Source: Neobacillus mesonae (GTDB lineage: Bacteria; Bacillota; Bacilli; Bacillales; Cytobacillaceae). From it: a stretch of 64,000 nucleotides of DNA. The stretch spans positions 20,662-84,661 of the forward strand of contig NZ_JAMBNQ010000021.1 in the NCBI RefSeq assembly GCF_023715155.1. The letters are read 5' to 3'. This document shows positions 44,239 through 55,382 of the stretch, one piece after another; within the stretch, counting starts at the first letter, position 1; each line of letters opens with the position of its first letter. The notes beneath the pieces were generated by a model. That model had not been told where the DNA came from, did no database searches, and saw nothing but the letters and a program-made list of their open reading frames with translations. The translations under genes were made by a program, and so were the position numbers.

Positions 44239-45040
44239 GAATAATGTCAGGAGAGCTGGATTACCCGGGTGGAAAAATAATAGCATGTGAGGTCAATGGA
44301 GCGAGGCTGGATTGCCCGTGAAGGGAGAAAAATAGCATGTGCGGTTAATGGAAGGGAGCTGGATTGCCCGGGAAGGGAGAAAAATAGCATGTGCGGTTAA
44401 TGGAAGGGAGCTGGATTGCCCGGGGAGGGGGAAAAATAGCATGTACGGTCAATGGAGCGAGGCTGGATTGCCCGTGAAGGAGGAAATTTAGCTTTTGCGG
44501 TCCATGGAGGGGAGCTGGATTGCCCGTGAAGGAGAAAAATTAGAATATGCGGTCCATGGAGCAGGGGCGGATTGCCCGTGAAGGGAGAAAAATAGCATGT
44601 GCGGTCCATGGAGCAGGGCTGGATTGCCCGGGAAGGGGGAAAAACAGCATGTACGGTCCATGAAGGGGAGCTGGATTGCCCGGGAGGAGAAAAAATAGCA
44701 TATACGGTCCATGGAGGGGAGCTGGATTGCCCGGGGAGGAGAAAAAATAGCATATACGGTCCATGGAGGGGAGCTGGATTGCCCGTGAAGGAGACAAAAT
44801 AGCATATACGGTCCATGGAGGGGAGCTGGATTGCCCGTAAAGGAGGAAATTTAGCTTTTGCGGTCCATGGAGGGGAGCTGGATTACCCGTGAAGGAGAAA
44901 AATTAGAATATGCGGTCCATGAAGCAGGGCTGGATTACCCGTGAAGGAGATAAAATAGCATGTACGGTCTATGGAGGAGAACTGTGGATTACCCGTAAAG
45001 GAAGAATAATGACATGTGAAGTCAATGGAGATTTACCTAA
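44239..45040. repeat. Tandem repeat array D: about 15 units of 52 bp
   Basis: GGTC(C/A)ATGGA recurs at 44291, 44343, 44395, 44447, 44499, 44551, 44603, 44655, 44706, 44758, 44810, 44862, 44914 and 44966: every 52 bp except one 51-bp step. Each unit holds GAGCTGGATTGCCCG, a purine-rich GAAGGAGAAAAAT tract and TAGCAT. TCCATGGA is self-complementary in most units. Since 52 is not a multiple of three and few stops occur on the minus strand, all three minus frames stay open for 85-139 codons; this is a side effect of the repeat, not coding. It fills the gap between convergent genes. Confidence 0.94.
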
Positions 45041-45142
45041 AAAGGGAAAATCAGCTTCATCATCTGGTCAATGGAAGTAAGGTACTAAAGCCTAAGATTC
45101 AATATGTAAAATAGGTGCCAGTGTAATCGAGCGCAATTTTTA

Positions 45143-45174
45143 TAAAAAAATGAGCCCGGGATACTCCCAGACTC
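45143..45174 (-). terminator. Terminator of the ilv-leu operon
   Basis: GAGTCTGGGA on the minus strand pairs with TCCCGGGCTC (two G-T pairs) across a GTA loop, followed by ATTTTTTT. It lies ten bases after the leuD stop. Confidence 0.85.
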
Positions 45175-45182
45175 AACTAAAC

Positions 45183-45770
45183 TTAAGCATGAGCTTGCTC
45201 ATACTCTTTAATTTTATCCTCATACTTTAAAGTTACGCCAATTTCATCCCAGCCGTTTAACAGCATTTCTTTTGGATATGGGGCGATATCGAAATGAATG
45301 TCAAATCCCTCATTGTCAGATACGACTTGTTCTTCAAGATTAACAGTTAAGCTGTAGCCCTCAGTTGTTTCTGCCTTTTTCAAGATGGTCTGTACTTGCT
45401 CTTCAGTTGCTTGAATTGCAAGGATCCCATTTTTCACACAGTTATTTTTAAAAATGTCTGCGTAGCTAGGGGCAATGATGATTTTGAAGCCGAAATCCTG
45501 AATCGCCCATGGTGCATGCTCACGGGAGGAGCCGCAGCCAAAGTTTTCACCAGCCACTAAAATCGAAGCACCATTGTATTCAGGTGCATTCAATGGGAAA
45601 TCTGGTCTAGGATTGCCATCGTCATCAAAACGCCAGTTATAGAAAAGGAATTGGCCAAATCCGCTGCGTTCAATGCGCTTTAAAAATTGCTTCGGAATAA
45701 TTTGGTCTGTATCAACATTTGACCGGTCTAAAGGACAGACAAGGCCTTGGTGAATACGTAGCGGTTCCAT
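45183..45770 (-). CDS. leuD: 3-isopropylmalate dehydratase small subunit
   Basis: The small (swivel) subunit that joins LeuC to isomerise 2-isopropylmalate to 3-isopropylmalate in leucine synthesis. The 195 residues include LDRSNVDTDQIIPKQFLKRIERSGF, then the GCGSSREHAPWAI loop near residue 75 that contacts substrate, and FKIIIAPSYADIFKNNCVKNGIL. It is the last gene of the ilv-leu operon, two bases after leuC, and ends at a terminator. Confidence 0.96.
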   Translation of the reverse strand: MEPLRIHQGLVCPLDRSNVDTDQIIPKQFLKRIERSGFGQFLFYNWRFDDDGNPRPDFPLNAPEYNGASILVAGENFGCGSSREHAPWAIQDFGFKIIIAPSYADIFKNNCVKNGILAIQATEEQVQTILKKAETTEGYSLTVNLEEQVVSDNEGFDIHFDIAPYPKEMLLNGWDEIGVTLKYEDKIKEYEQAHA

Positions 45771-45772
45771 GG

Positions 45773-47188
45773 TTACATTACCTCCTGTGCAGTAAACTTA
45801 CGGACATCAACGAAATGACCAGCAATTGCTGCTGCTGCAGCCATTTCTGGGCTGACTAGGTGGGTGCGGGCGCCTTTACCTTGACGGCCTTCAAAGTTCC
45901 GGTTAGAAGTAGAAGCACATCGTTCACCAGATGGAATGATGTCATCGTTCATTCCCAGGCACATGCTGCATCCAGATTCCCGCCATTCAAAACCTGCATC
46001 TTTAAAGACTTGATCTAAGCCTTCTTTTTCTGCAGCCAATTTAACACTGAATGAACCCGGCACAACAATGGCTTTAACAGAAGGAGCAACTTGTTTTCCG
46101 CGAATCACTTCGGCTGCCTTCTGCAGGTCGCTAAGACGTGAGTTTGTACAAGAACCAATGAATACATTATCAATTTTGACACTGGTAATTGGCTGTCCAG
46201 CTTCAAGTCCCATATATTCAAGGGCACGCTTGATTTCATCCTTTTCACTGGATTTTTCTGTATTTTCTGGGCTTGGAACGTTTGCTGTAACTGGGATACA
46301 CATACCAGGGTTTGTTCCCCAAGTTACCTGAGGTTCCACCTCAGAGGCATCGATTTCTAAAACCATATCATAAGCAGCACCATCGTCAGAAGCCAGGGCC
46401 TTCCAACGAGCAGCAGATTCTTCAAAGGCTTCGCCCTGTGGAACATATTTGCGTCCGCGTAAATATTCAACTGTTGTTTCATCTGGTGAAATAAGTCCTG
46501 CTCTTGCACCGCCTTCAATTGACATATTGCAGACGGTCATGCGCTCTTCCATCGTCATTTCACGAATCGCTTCGCCAGTGTATTCAATAACATGGCCAGT
46601 ACCAAATTTAACGCCAAATTTAGCTATAATCGCAAGGATTAAGTCTTTCGCCGTTACGCCAGTCCCAAGTTTGCCATTGACTTTTATGTTTAAAGTTTTA
46701 GGTTTTGCCTGCCAAAGTGTTTGAGTGGCAAGGACGTGTTCAACCTCGCTTGTACCAATGCCGAATGCAAGAGCCCCGAAAGCTCCATGGGTTGAGGTAT
46801 GGCTGTCACCGCAGACAATCGTTTTACCAGGCTGTGTGAGACCAAGCTCCGGACCGATGACATGAACAATTCCATTATCAGGGTGGTTGATATCAGCAAG
46901 AGTTACACCAAATTCTTGGCAATTTTCCCCTAATGTGTCGATTTGTTTTTTAGAAATGGGATCATTGATAATATTTCGTTCACGGGTCGGAACATTATGA
47001 TCCATTGTTGCGTAAGTAAGGTCTGGGCGGCGGACTTTGCGGCCGTTCAAACGAAGTCCCTCAAATGCTTGAGGAGAGGTTACCTCGTGAACTAGGTGTA
47101 AATCAATATAAAGCAGGTCTGGTTTTCCTTCTTCTTGATGCACAACATGCTGTTCCCAAATTTTTTGAATTATATTTTTTGGCTGCAT
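45773..47188 (-). CDS. leuC: 3-isopropylmalate dehydratase large subunit
   Basis: The aconitase-family subunit with a 4Fe-4S cluster. Cluster cysteines are visible in [13 protein letters not shown] near residue 344 and [11 protein letters not shown] near 405. Other family segments are [38 protein letters not shown] and [24 protein letters not shown]. Length (471) is normal. It is separated from leuB by 96 bp holding a perfect 12-bp hairpin, and is followed by leuD almost without a gap. Confidence 0.97.
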   Translation of the reverse strand: MQPKNIIQKIWEQHVVHQEEGKPDLLYIDLHLVHEVTSPQAFEGLRLNGRKVRRPDLTYATMDHNVPTRERNIINDPISKKQIDTLGENCQEFGVTLADINHPDNGIVHVIGPELGLTQPGKTIVCGDSHTSTHGAFGALAFGIGTSEVEHVLATQTLWQAKPKTLNIKVNGKLGTGVTAKDLILAIIAKFGVKFGTGHVIEYTGEAIREMTMEERMTVCNMSIEGGARAGLISPDETTVEYLRGRKYVPQGEAFEESAARWKALASDDGAAYDMVLEIDASEVEPQVTWGTNPGMCIPVTANVPSPENTEKSSEKDEIKRALEYMGLEAGQPITSVKIDNVFIGSCTNSRLSDLQKAAEVIRGKQVAPSVKAIVVPGSFSVKLAAEKEGLDQVFKDAGFEWRESGCSMCLGMNDDIIPSGERCASTSNRNFEGRQGKGARTHLVSPEMAAAAAIAGHFVDVRKFTAQEVM

Positions 47189-47228
47189 AGTGTTCCTTCC
47201 TCACTTAATAGATTTTAATTAAAATGAA

Positions 47229-47260
47229 GGGTAAACCGCGGGGTTAATCGCGGTTTACCC
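47229..47260 (-). promoter_or_regulatory. Stem-loop between leuB and leuC
   Basis: GGGTAAACCGCG (47229-47240) and its exact complement (47249-47260) form a 12-bp stem with an 8-nt loop. On the minus strand the sequence after it is TTCATTTTAATT, a poor T run. It may partially terminate transcription or protect an mRNA end, lowering or stabilising leuCD relative to leuB. Confidence 0.6.
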
Positions 47261-47284
47261 GGCCAATTACATGATAAATAGATA

Positions 47285-48391
47285 TTAATAGTAGCAGCTG
47301 GCTATGCATTTAGATGCAGATTGAGTTTTGATGTAATCAACTACCAGACGGGTCATTTCTTCTGTACCTGCTTTACGCCCATTTTCTACTTTAAGGTCAG
47401 CGGTATGGACACCGGAATCAAGAATAGCCTGAACAGCTTCTTCAATCAAAGATGCTTCAGTATTTAATTCAAATGAATAGCGGAGCATAAGTGCTGACGA
47501 TAAAATCATCGCTAGAGGATTCGCAATACCTTTACCTGCAATATCAGGTGCGGATCCGTGTACTGGCTCGTAAAGTCCTACACCAGATTCATTTAAGCTG
47601 GCAGAAGGGAGCATACCGAGTGAACCTGTTAACACAGAAGCTTCATCACTTAAAATATCGCCAAACATGTTCTCTGTTACAATAACATCGAAATGGTTAG
47701 GATTGGTAATCAGCTTCATGGCAGCTGCATCAACTAAAACATGTTCAACCTCTACATCTGGATATTGGGATTTTTTCTCTTCTACAATTTCGCGCCAAAG
47801 CTTACTAGATTCAAGTACGTTTGCTTTGTCTACAGAAGCAAGTTTACCGCGTCGGCCTTGTGCGGCTTGGAACGCCTTATCTACAATTCTCTCAATCTCA
47901 TGACGTGTATAGGCAAGAGTATCAACGACAGTCTGGCCATTATCCCGTCTTTCACTTGGAGTGCCAAAATAAAGGCCGCCAGTTAATTCACGTACAATAA
48001 GGAGGTCGCTCCCTGAAATAACTTCTTCCTTTAATGGGGAAGCATGCAGCAAGTTTTTGAATCCTTTAATCGGTCTTAAGTTGGCATATAAATCAAGTGC
48101 TTTACGGATTCCGAGCAAACCGCGCTCAGGGCGGAGATGGGAAGGATTTTGATCCCATTTTGGACCGCCAACGGCACCAAGTAATACGGCATCTGCCTGC
48201 TTACAGGCATCCACTGTTGAATCTGGCAGCGGGGTTCCGTACTGGTCAATGGCTGCTCCTCCGATTTCATGGGTCTCAAAGCTAAATGTATGATTAAACT
48301 CTTCCGCAATAGCGGACAAAACTTCCTTTGCGGAATTCATTACTTCTTTACCGATCCCATCACCGGGAAGTAAAACAATACGTTTTTTCAT
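47285..48391 (-). CDS. leuB: 3-isopropylmalate dehydrogenase
   Basis: LeuB oxidatively decarboxylates 3-isopropylmalate. The start [11 protein letters not shown], the [13 protein letters not shown] turn, [11 protein letters not shown] (substrate arginines), [30 protein letters not shown] and [15 protein letters not shown] are the standard motifs. Length 368. The C-terminal tail ([11 protein letters not shown]) is an unusual Cys-containing extension. In B. subtilis leuA sits just upstream; here the 165 bp before leuB contain only a dispersed repeat. Confidence 0.96.
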   Translation of the reverse strand: MKKRIVLLPGDGIGKEVMNSAKEVLSAIAEEFNHTFSFETHEIGGAAIDQYGTPLPDSTVDACKQADAVLLGAVGGPKWDQNPSHLRPERGLLGIRKALDLYANLRPIKGFKNLLHASPLKEEVISGSDLLIVRELTGGLYFGTPSERRDNGQTVVDTLAYTRHEIERIVDKAFQAAQGRRGKLASVDKANVLESSKLWREIVEEKKSQYPDVEVEHVLVDAAAMKLITNPNHFDVIVTENMFGDILSDEASVLTGSLGMLPSASLNESGVGLYEPVHGSAPDIAGKGIANPLAMILSSALMLRYSFELNTEASLIEEAVQAILDSGVHTADLKVENGRKAGTEEMTRLVVDYIKTQSASKCIASCYY

Positions 48392-48424
48392 AAGAGCAAC
48401 CTCCTTATAAATTTAAAAGAATAC

Positions 48425-48505
48425 GGTGCCTGACACCAAGCATATGTCCTAATTCTAGTGCCCGCCACCCGCAGACATTTGTCCACGAGTGGTGCTGACA
48501 CTAAG
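48425..48505. repeat. Dispersed GGTGTC...GACACC element, copy 3
   Basis: GGTGCCTGACACC at 48425-48437, a core with GACATTTGTCC, and GGTGCTGACACT at 48491-48502. It occupies the gap between ilvC and leuB, where leuA would be expected. Same family as the elements at 15.5 and 38.3 kb. Confidence 0.7.
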
Positions 48506-48556
48506 TGAACCGTTTTAATAAGTTTTCTAACCTTAAATCTGGTTTAGAATAGTGAA

Positions 48557-49597
<1,041 letters not shown>

Positions 49598-49623
49598 TCA
49601 AAAATAGTAGTTTATTTTATTCT

Positions 49624-49700
49624 GCTTTTACTGGCACTAAGGTCCCACTGTATTGTTGCTTATCCAGGCAGCCTAAGTGGGATCAACTGCCCGTAAAAGC
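49624..49700 (-). promoter_or_regulatory. Long stem-loop between ilvH and ilvC
   Basis: GCTTTTAC (49624-49631) pairs with 49693-49700, GGCA with TGCC (49633-49636 with 49688-49691), and TCCCACT (49643-49649) with 49676-49682, giving one large imperfect hairpin of about 77 nt. No T run follows, so it is not a plain terminator. In B. subtilis the ilv-leu mRNA is processed near ilvC and protected by secondary structure; this is a likely counterpart. Confidence 0.6.
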
Positions 49701-49749
49701 TTGATTGGTGAATTAACACGAAGGGGAAAAATCACCCCTAAGTGAAGTT

Positions 49750-50271
49750 TTACTTTATTAATGAATATGTTGCTGACTCATTTACCTGTGGCTGATGGCC
49801 GCGTAAGAAGGCAGTCAGGCCGGTTCTGGCAATTTCTTTAATGCCAAATGGGCGAAGCAATTCAATTAAGGCATCAATTTTATCGGGTTTGCCTGTAACT
49901 TGAACGGTAATGCTTTCTTTACAGACATCCACAATGATTGCGCGAAACGGGTCAATCAGACCATTAATTTCACTGCGCAGCTGCGACCCAGATGCCACTT
50001 TGATCAGAGCTAGTTCCCGAGCAACAATAGCCTTATCGGTAATATCGGAAACCTTTAATACATCAATCTGTTTGTTTAACTGTTTCGTGACTTGTTCCAA
50101 GCGCTGATCGTCTTCCACTTCCACAACAAGAGTCATTTTTGAAACTCCTTCTGTTTCAGTAGGACCAACAGAAATGCTGGAGATGTTGAATTGCCGTCTT
50201 TGAAGCAGTCCTGTAACACGATTTAGAACACCGCTTCGATCTTGAACCGTTAGTGTGATGATGCGTTTCAT
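49750..50271 (-). CDS. ilvH: Acetolactate synthase small (regulatory) subunit
   Basis: A 173-residue regulatory subunit for IlvB. The N-terminal ACT domain starts [28 protein letters not shown] and is followed by the conserved [15 protein letters not shown] and RELALIKV. This part binds valine and confers feedback inhibition. The ATG overlaps the ilvB stop by four bases (ATGA), so the two are translationally coupled. Confidence 0.96.
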   Translation of the reverse strand: MKRIITLTVQDRSGVLNRVTGLLQRRQFNISSISVGPTETEGVSKMTLVVEVEDDQRLEQVTKQLNKQIDVLKVSDITDKAIVARELALIKVASGSQLRSEINGLIDPFRAIIVDVCKESITVQVTGKPDKIDALIELLRPFGIKEIARTGLTAFLRGHQPQVNESATYSLIK

Positions 50272-51995
50272 TCAGGTTTCACCCCAATCATTTCATTGAG
50301 CCCTTTTCCAGGGGTAATCATTGGATAAACTTTTTCCTGCTGCAGAACCCGGCAGTCGATAAGAACTGGACCATCATGGGCAAATAATTCTGGTAGAGAA
50401 GCAATTAATTCTTCAGGATTATCAATCATCACACCGCGAATCCCGTAACTTTCTGCCAATTTTACGAAATCAGGCTGTGTATGAAGAATTGATTCAGAAG
50501 TACGGTTATCGTACATTAATTCCTGCCATTGACGAACCATGCCAAGAGCGCCATTGTTAACAATGATGATTTTGATTGGCAGCTTTCTTTCATAAATGAC
50601 TGAAAGCTCTTGCAATGTCATTTGGAATCCACCGTCACCAACAATTGCAACTACTGTGCTTTCAGGTGCTGCAAGCTGAGCCCCAATAGCAGCAGGGAAG
50701 CCAAAACCCATCGTTCCCAATCCGCCGGAAGTAATCCAGCGATGCGGCTGATTAAAGGTATAGTACTGAGCTGCCCACATTTGATGCTGGCCGACGTCAG
50801 TAGCAACAATTGCATCGCCGTTTGTAACTTTATGAACCGCTTCAATCAGCCATTGAGGACACATTCCTTTTGGATCATGTTTATACCAAAGAGGGAATTC
50901 CTGCTTGAATGTCAGTACTTTTTCAACCCATTCTTCAGATTTAGGGGAACTTTCCGCCTGTATAAGCAGTTCAGTTAAAGCTACCTTGGCATCCGCTACA
51001 ATTGGAATTTGGGTTGGTACGTTTTTTCCAATTTCAGCCGGATCGATATCAATGTGAGCTACTTTTGCATAAGGTGCAAAGTGCTTTAGACTTCCTGTGA
51101 GCCGGTCGTCAAACCGGGCTCCGAAATTGATTAATAAATCACTTTCATATAGCGCCATATTTGCTGCATAAGTTCCATGCATGCCAGCCATTCCTAGAGA
51201 AAGGGCATTGTCAGCAGGGAAGGAACCGAGACCCAGCAAAGTAGTGGCAACAGGAATATTATGTTTTACAGCGAAGGCCGTTAACTGTTCTGAAGCTTTC
51301 GCATGAAGTACGCCTGCACCTGCCAAAATAACAGGTTTGTGCGCTTTAGCTAATGAATCTGCTAATTTCTTGATTTGCATTGGATTTGGTTTAAATGTTG
51401 GTTGATAGCCAGGTATATCCATGTCTGTATCCTCTGGAGCATCAGTAAGAACTCCTGATGTAATATCCTTTGGAAGATCGACTAAGACCGGTCCCGGCCT
51501 TCCGGTAGAAGCAATATGAAAAGCTTCCTTTACGATTCTTGGTAAATCAGAAATTGATTGCACTTGGTAATTATGTTTTGTGATTGGAGTCGTGATGGCC
51601 ATTACGTCAGCCTCCTGGAAGGCATCTGTTCCGATAACAGAACGTGCAACCTGCCCTGTGAATACCACGAGCGGCAAGGAATCCATCATCGCATCTGTAA
51701 TTCCAGTGACCAGATTAGTAGCTCCGGGACCTGAAGTGGCAATGACAACACCAGGTTTACCTGTAATTCGTGCAAATCCTTCTGCCGCATGAATCATTCC
51801 TTGTTCATGACGGAAAAGAATGTGGCTGATTCTGTCTTTAGCCTTGTAAATAGCGTCATAGACTGGCAGAACGGCACCTCCCGGATAGCCAAAAATTGTT
51901 TCAACACCTTCTTTTACCAAAAGATCGATGAGAAGGTCTGCACCTGTTTTGGGTGCTGTACTGGTTTGGAATTCCAGTTTTGCTTCTACTTTCAC
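50268..51995 (-). CDS. ilvB: Acetolactate synthase large (catalytic) subunit
   Basis: The ThDP-dependent enzyme that starts branched-chain amino acid synthesis. [19 protein letters not shown] and [17 protein letters not shown] (with the catalytic Glu near residue 60) open the protein; the FAD-linked middle part and [18 protein letters not shown]...NNGALGM, the ThDP-magnesium motif, come later. Length 575. The start is GTG six bases after AAGGAGGG. It is the first gene after the T-box leader, so its transcription depends on uncharged tRNA-Leu. Confidence 0.97.
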   Translation of the reverse strand: MKVEAKLEFQTSTAPKTGADLLIDLLVKEGVETIFGYPGGAVLPVYDAIYKAKDRISHILFRHEQGMIHAAEGFARITGKPGVVIATSGPGATNLVTGITDAMMDSLPLVVFTGQVARSVIGTDAFQEADVMAITTPITKHNYQVQSISDLPRIVKEAFHIASTGRPGPVLVDLPKDITSGVLTDAPEDTDMDIPGYQPTFKPNPMQIKKLADSLAKAHKPVILAGAGVLHAKASEQLTAFAVKHNIPVATTLLGLGSFPADNALSLGMAGMHGTYAANMALYESDLLINFGARFDDRLTGSLKHFAPYAKVAHIDIDPAEIGKNVPTQIPIVADAKVALTELLIQAESSPKSEEWVEKVLTFKQEFPLWYKHDPKGMCPQWLIEAVHKVTNGDAIVATDVGQHQMWAAQYYTFNQPHRWITSGGLGTMGFGFPAAIGAQLAAPESTVVAIVGDGGFQMTLQELSVIYERKLPIKIIIVNNGALGMVRQWQELMYDNRTSESILHTQPDFVKLAESYGIRGVMIDNPEELIASLPELFAHDGPVLIDCRVLQQEKVYPMITPGKGLNEMIGVKPE

Positions 51996-52072
51996 GTCGT
52001 TCCCTCCTTATGGGTATTTAAAAATTGCATCATTCTAATTGGGTTTTTAAAACTAAAAAATTTTTATTCAAA

Positions 52073-52392
52073 GAAAAAAGACCTTTACTCTCCAAATAAA
52101 CTGCAAATTCATACTAATAGCAGTTTAATCGGGGAGAAAAGGTCAATGTTTTCTCGGTACCACCCGGATTCACAGTATCCTTACGAATACTGCCTTATGA
52201 AGCGGCTTTTTAAAGAAACGCTTCGTTTTGGTAACAGGTGACTAAGATGCACCTGATTAAACCTACTAAGGAAAACCCGTTCGGTTTAACACTCTGGGAT
52301 GAGACCAGAATAAGTTGTATTACTGGGTTTCCAGCATCCCCAGCTCTCTGTAAATACATGTTCTTATTCCTATGTTCCCGTCATCGATTTGA
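52073..52392 (-). promoter_or_regulatory. T-box leader (Leu type) of ilvBHC-leuBCD
   Basis: On the minus strand: a stem I region starting GATGACGGGAAC, an AGAGAGCTGGGGATGCTGG apical part, then CTC-ATCC at the specifier position (52301-52303), the T-box GGGTGGTACCGAG (52153-52165), and a terminator hairpin of about 25 bp (52079-52104 with 52120-52144) ending in TTTTTT. The specifier CTC predicts tRNA-Leu (GAG) as effector. Uncharged tRNA would stabilise the antiterminator and allow read-through into ilvB. Confidence 0.93.
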
Positions 52393-52486
52393 CGAATATT
52401 AATTTTTAAAAGAAAGTTACCTTTTTAGCACCTAAGCTTCTTTAAAGAAGGGGAAGGGTACTAAGATTTCCCTGTGTGTTGCATTT

Positions 52487-54154
52487 TTATATTTTCATTA
52501 CTCCGCCAGTATTGGCAGAAGTAACAAGTTTCGCATATTTTGCTAGATAACCAGATTTAATTTTTGGTTCTGGTTTTACCCAGTTGCTGCGTCTTTCCGC
52601 AAATTCATCCTCATCAATAAGAAGTTCAATGGAACGGTCTGTTAAGTCAATTGAAATTTTGTCTCCATTTTGTATAAAGGCAATTGGTCCTCCCTCAGCA
52701 GCTTCAGGTGAGATATGACCGATTGAGATTCCTCGGCTTGCACCGGAGAAACGCCCATCAGTAATAAGAGCAACTTCTTTGTCTAAACCACGGCCGGCGA
52801 TGGCAGAAGTTGGAGCAAGCATTTCCGGCATTCCAGGTCCGCCTTTTGGTCCTTCATAGCGGATAACTACGACATGACCAGGCTTGACAGTACCGTTATT
52901 GATATTTTCTTGTGCTTCATCCTGGGAATCAAATACAATTGCTTCTCCCAAGAATGTTTTAATGGATGGATCCACTGCACCAACTTTGATAACAGCGCCG
53001 TCCGGAGCAATATTTCCGTAAAGAATGGACAGGCCTCCGACATGACTGTAAGGATTATCCTTTGTGCGAATCACTGTATCATTAAGGATTTTTGCATCCT
53101 TTACATTTTCCTGCAGTGTTTTTCCTGTAATGGTAATGCAATCTTTATTTAATGCACCTTCTACTTTACAAAGTTCATTTAGAATTGCACTTACTCCGCC
53201 TGCACGTTCCACATCATCCATTGAATAATTAGAGGCAGGCATTAATTTTGCTAAATAAGGGACTTTTTCAGCAATTTTATTAATATCACGCAAATCATAT
53301 TCAATTCCGGCTTCATGTGCAATTGCCAGTGTATGAAGAACCGTATTAGTTGAACCGCCCATTGCCATATCCAGGGCAAAAGCATTGTCGAATGCTTCTT
53401 TTGTCATAATGTCACGTGGACGAATATCCTTTTTAATTAATTCAATTAAATGCTTTGCAGCCTGTTTGATCAAATCATGCCGCTGCTCAGAAGTAGCAAC
53501 AATTGTTCCGTTGCCAGGAACAGTCATTCCTAATACTTCCATAAGGCAGTTCATTGAGTTTGCGGTAAACATTCCAGAACATGAACCACAGGTTGGACAT
53601 GCATTTCTTTCGATATCATACAATTCCTGCTTCGTCATGGTTCCATTATGGTAGGCACCTACTCCTTCAAATACAGAAGTAAGGGAAAGCGGCTTGCCTG
53701 TTGCACTTACTCCAGCTTCCATTGGACCGCCTGAGACGAATACAGAGGGAACGTTGGTTCTCGCAGCAGCCATTAACATTCCTGGTGTGATTTTGTCACA
53801 GTTAGGTATGTAGAAGACACCGTCAAACCAGTGTGCATTAATGACAGTTTCTGCACTGTCACAAATAATTTCGCGGCTTGGTAATGAATATCTCATTCCA
53901 ATGTGGCCCATGGCAATGCCATCATCAACGCCGATTGTATTAAATTCAAATGGGATTCCACCAGCTTCACGGATGGCCTCTTTAACAATTTCACCGAAAT
54001 GATTAAGGTGTTTATGTCCCGGGATGATTTCGATAAATGAGTTACACACACCAATAAATGGTTTATCTAAATCACTTGTTTTGATTCCGGTTGCGTATAA
54101 AAGACTGCGATGGGGAGCCCGGTCAACCCCTTTTTTAATCATATCGCTGCGCAT
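52487..54154 (-). CDS. ilvD: Dihydroxy-acid dehydratase
   Basis: IlvD dehydrates the dihydroxy acids to the 2-keto acids of valine, leucine and isoleucine. The 555 residues have [19 protein letters not shown] near the start, [17 protein letters not shown] (Cys of the iron-sulfur cluster), [20 protein letters not shown] (further cluster Cys) and [19 protein letters not shown] near the end. ATG at 54154 is nine bases after AGGAGG; the TTG before it is less likely. It lies upstream of the T-box and has its own promoter, so it is regulated separately or by read-through. Confidence 0.97.
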   Translation of the reverse strand: MRSDMIKKGVDRAPHRSLLYATGIKTSDLDKPFIGVCNSFIEIIPGHKHLNHFGEIVKEAIREAGGIPFEFNTIGVDDGIAMGHIGMRYSLPSREIICDSAETVINAHWFDGVFYIPNCDKITPGMLMAAARTNVPSVFVSGGPMEAGVSATGKPLSLTSVFEGVGAYHNGTMTKQELYDIERNACPTCGSCSGMFTANSMNCLMEVLGMTVPGNGTIVATSEQRHDLIKQAAKHLIELIKKDIRPRDIMTKEAFDNAFALDMAMGGSTNTVLHTLAIAHEAGIEYDLRDINKIAEKVPYLAKLMPASNYSMDDVERAGGVSAILNELCKVEGALNKDCITITGKTLQENVKDAKILNDTVIRTKDNPYSHVGGLSILYGNIAPDGAVIKVGAVDPSIKTFLGEAIVFDSQDEAQENINNGTVKPGHVVVIRYEGPKGGPGMPEMLAPTSAIAGRGLDKEVALITDGRFSGASRGISIGHISPEAAEGGPIAFIQNGDKISIDLTDRSIELLIDEDEFAERRSNWVKPEPKIKSGYLAKYAKLVTSANTGGVMKI

Positions 54155-54319
54155 CAATAAGCGCCTCCTCTTACTTTTGCTACGGTTCGGTTTAATTAAG
54201 CCGGCCGTTTATTGTAGCCATTTTTATGAACCCTGGAAAAACTTGAACTTTTTCATTTAGTTTTAATAGTTTGATAATTTTTCAGGGGATAACGCTTTAA
54301 ATGATTAAACATTTGACTT

Positions 54320-54388
54320 AAAAAGAAAAGCCTTGCCCATCTTTTTCAAGATCTCGATATGATGAAAAAGTAATGGTATAAGGTCTTT
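54320..54388 (-). promoter_or_regulatory. Terminator-like hairpin in the ilvD leader
   Basis: On the minus strand CTTTTTCA (54363-54370) pairs perfectly with 54341-54348, flanked by CCTT/AAGG pairs, and is followed by CTTTTCTTTTT. It lies a few bases after the predicted start of transcription, so it could attenuate ilvD transcription. No T-box or other known riboswitch sequence is in this leader. Confidence 0.5.
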
Positions 54389-54398
54389 GTTTTCGACT

Positions 54399-54427
54399 AT
54401 CATACAACCAAAAAGTGACTCGGTCAA
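54399..54427 (-). promoter_or_regulatory. ilvD promoter
   Basis: On the minus strand TTGACC (54422-54427) and TATGAT (54399-54404) with a 17-bp spacer. It gives a leader of about 240 nt before the ilvD start codon. Confidence 0.65.
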
Positions 54428-54647
54428 TACAAAAATCAGACAATTCAAATTAGTGAATCCATCTGACAGCGTTTACATTATTGCTATGATAAGGTTGTAA
54501 CGCAAATAAAAAAATTTTGAATTTTTTTGTAGCAATTTTTGGATGGGAAATTACGGGGAAATTAATAGGGAAGAGGGAGAAAAAAGTTCCAGCTGGTCTT
54601 AATTACATAAAGTTTGTTTGAAAGAAGGAATAACTTTTTATGGCTAT

Positions 54648-55382
54648 TTATTTTAATTTCGAAATAAATGCATAAATATCATGGAGGTTTTTATACCCCT
54701 TAGCTGATGCTTCTTGCAAATAGCGGCTCCAAATTTTTGCTGTCATAAGCGCGTCACCTAGTGCATGGTGCCGGTTTTTAATCTCAATTCCGCATATCTT
54801 GCATATTTCCTCCAGTTGGATAGCTTTCATTGCAGGAGCTGATGTCTTGATTAAAAATGAGGTATCTATAATTCGATGATCAAATCTCTTTCCAAGCAGG
54901 TCCTGTGATAATTTATCCATAAAAGCTTTTTCATGAAAGGAATGATGGGCTACAAGAATATCACTTTTTATAAATCTTAAAAATTGGAACAATACTTCTG
55001 CTGGTTCAGGTGCGTTTCGTAATTCTTGGTCAGTAATATTTGTCAGCCTGATAATATTCTCTTGAAGCGGTTGTCTAATATTTATTAAAGAATAAAAGGT
55101 TTCTGTCTCTTCCATCCGGCTGCCCGTCATTTTAATAGCGCCTATGGAAATGATTTGATCTCCCTTCTCTGGTTGAAACCCGGTTGTTTCTAAATCAAAC
55201 ACCACAACCTTTAATTTGCAAAGAGGGGTTTCTAAGTAATTATTTTTTCTGATCTCTTTTTGCAAGTTTTTCAAAAAAGCCATTTGTTCTAGATTAGAAG
55301 GGGGTTGCATACCTGCGAATAAATGGGGCGTTAATTTGCCAAAGTTTTGCCTGAAGAATTGTATCATCTCATGGATGCCCAT
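54648..55382 (-). CDS. DnaQ-type 3'-5' exonuclease (linked to GlnD-like gene)
   Basis: A 244-residue protein with a 57-residue helical N-terminal part, then a DEDDh exonuclease domain: VVVFDLETTGFQ (Asp, Glu) near residue 60, LVAHHSFHEKAF (with Asp replaced by Glu in the usual HNxxFD motif, here HHSFHEKAFMDK) near 144, and RHHALGDALMTAKIW (His, Asp) near 205. The second motif is therefore atypical. Its start overlaps the GlnD-like gene by 14 bases, so the two products are probably made together. The cellular role is unknown. Confidence 0.85.
   Translation of the reverse strand: MGIHEMIQFFRQNFGKLTPHLFAGMQPPSNLEQMAFLKNLQKEIRKNNYLETPLCKLKVVVFDLETTGFQPEKGDQIISIGAIKMTGSRMEETETFYSLINIRQPLQENIIRLTNITDQELRNAPEPAEVLFQFLRFIKSDILVAHHSFHEKAFMDKLSQDLLGKRFDHRIIDTSFLIKTSAPAMKAIQLEEICKICGIEIKNRHHALGDALMTAKIWSRYLQEASAKGYKNLHDIYAFISKLK

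Noticed and set aside
44397..44816. Minus-strand proteins with Pro/Gly-rich repeats
   Set aside because: Open frames in all three phases are a by-product of a 52-bp repeat with few stops. No ribosome site or family match.
52400..52486. CodY box near the T-box promoter
   Set aside because: The best match has only about 9 of 15 consensus positions, which is expected by chance in AT-rich DNA.
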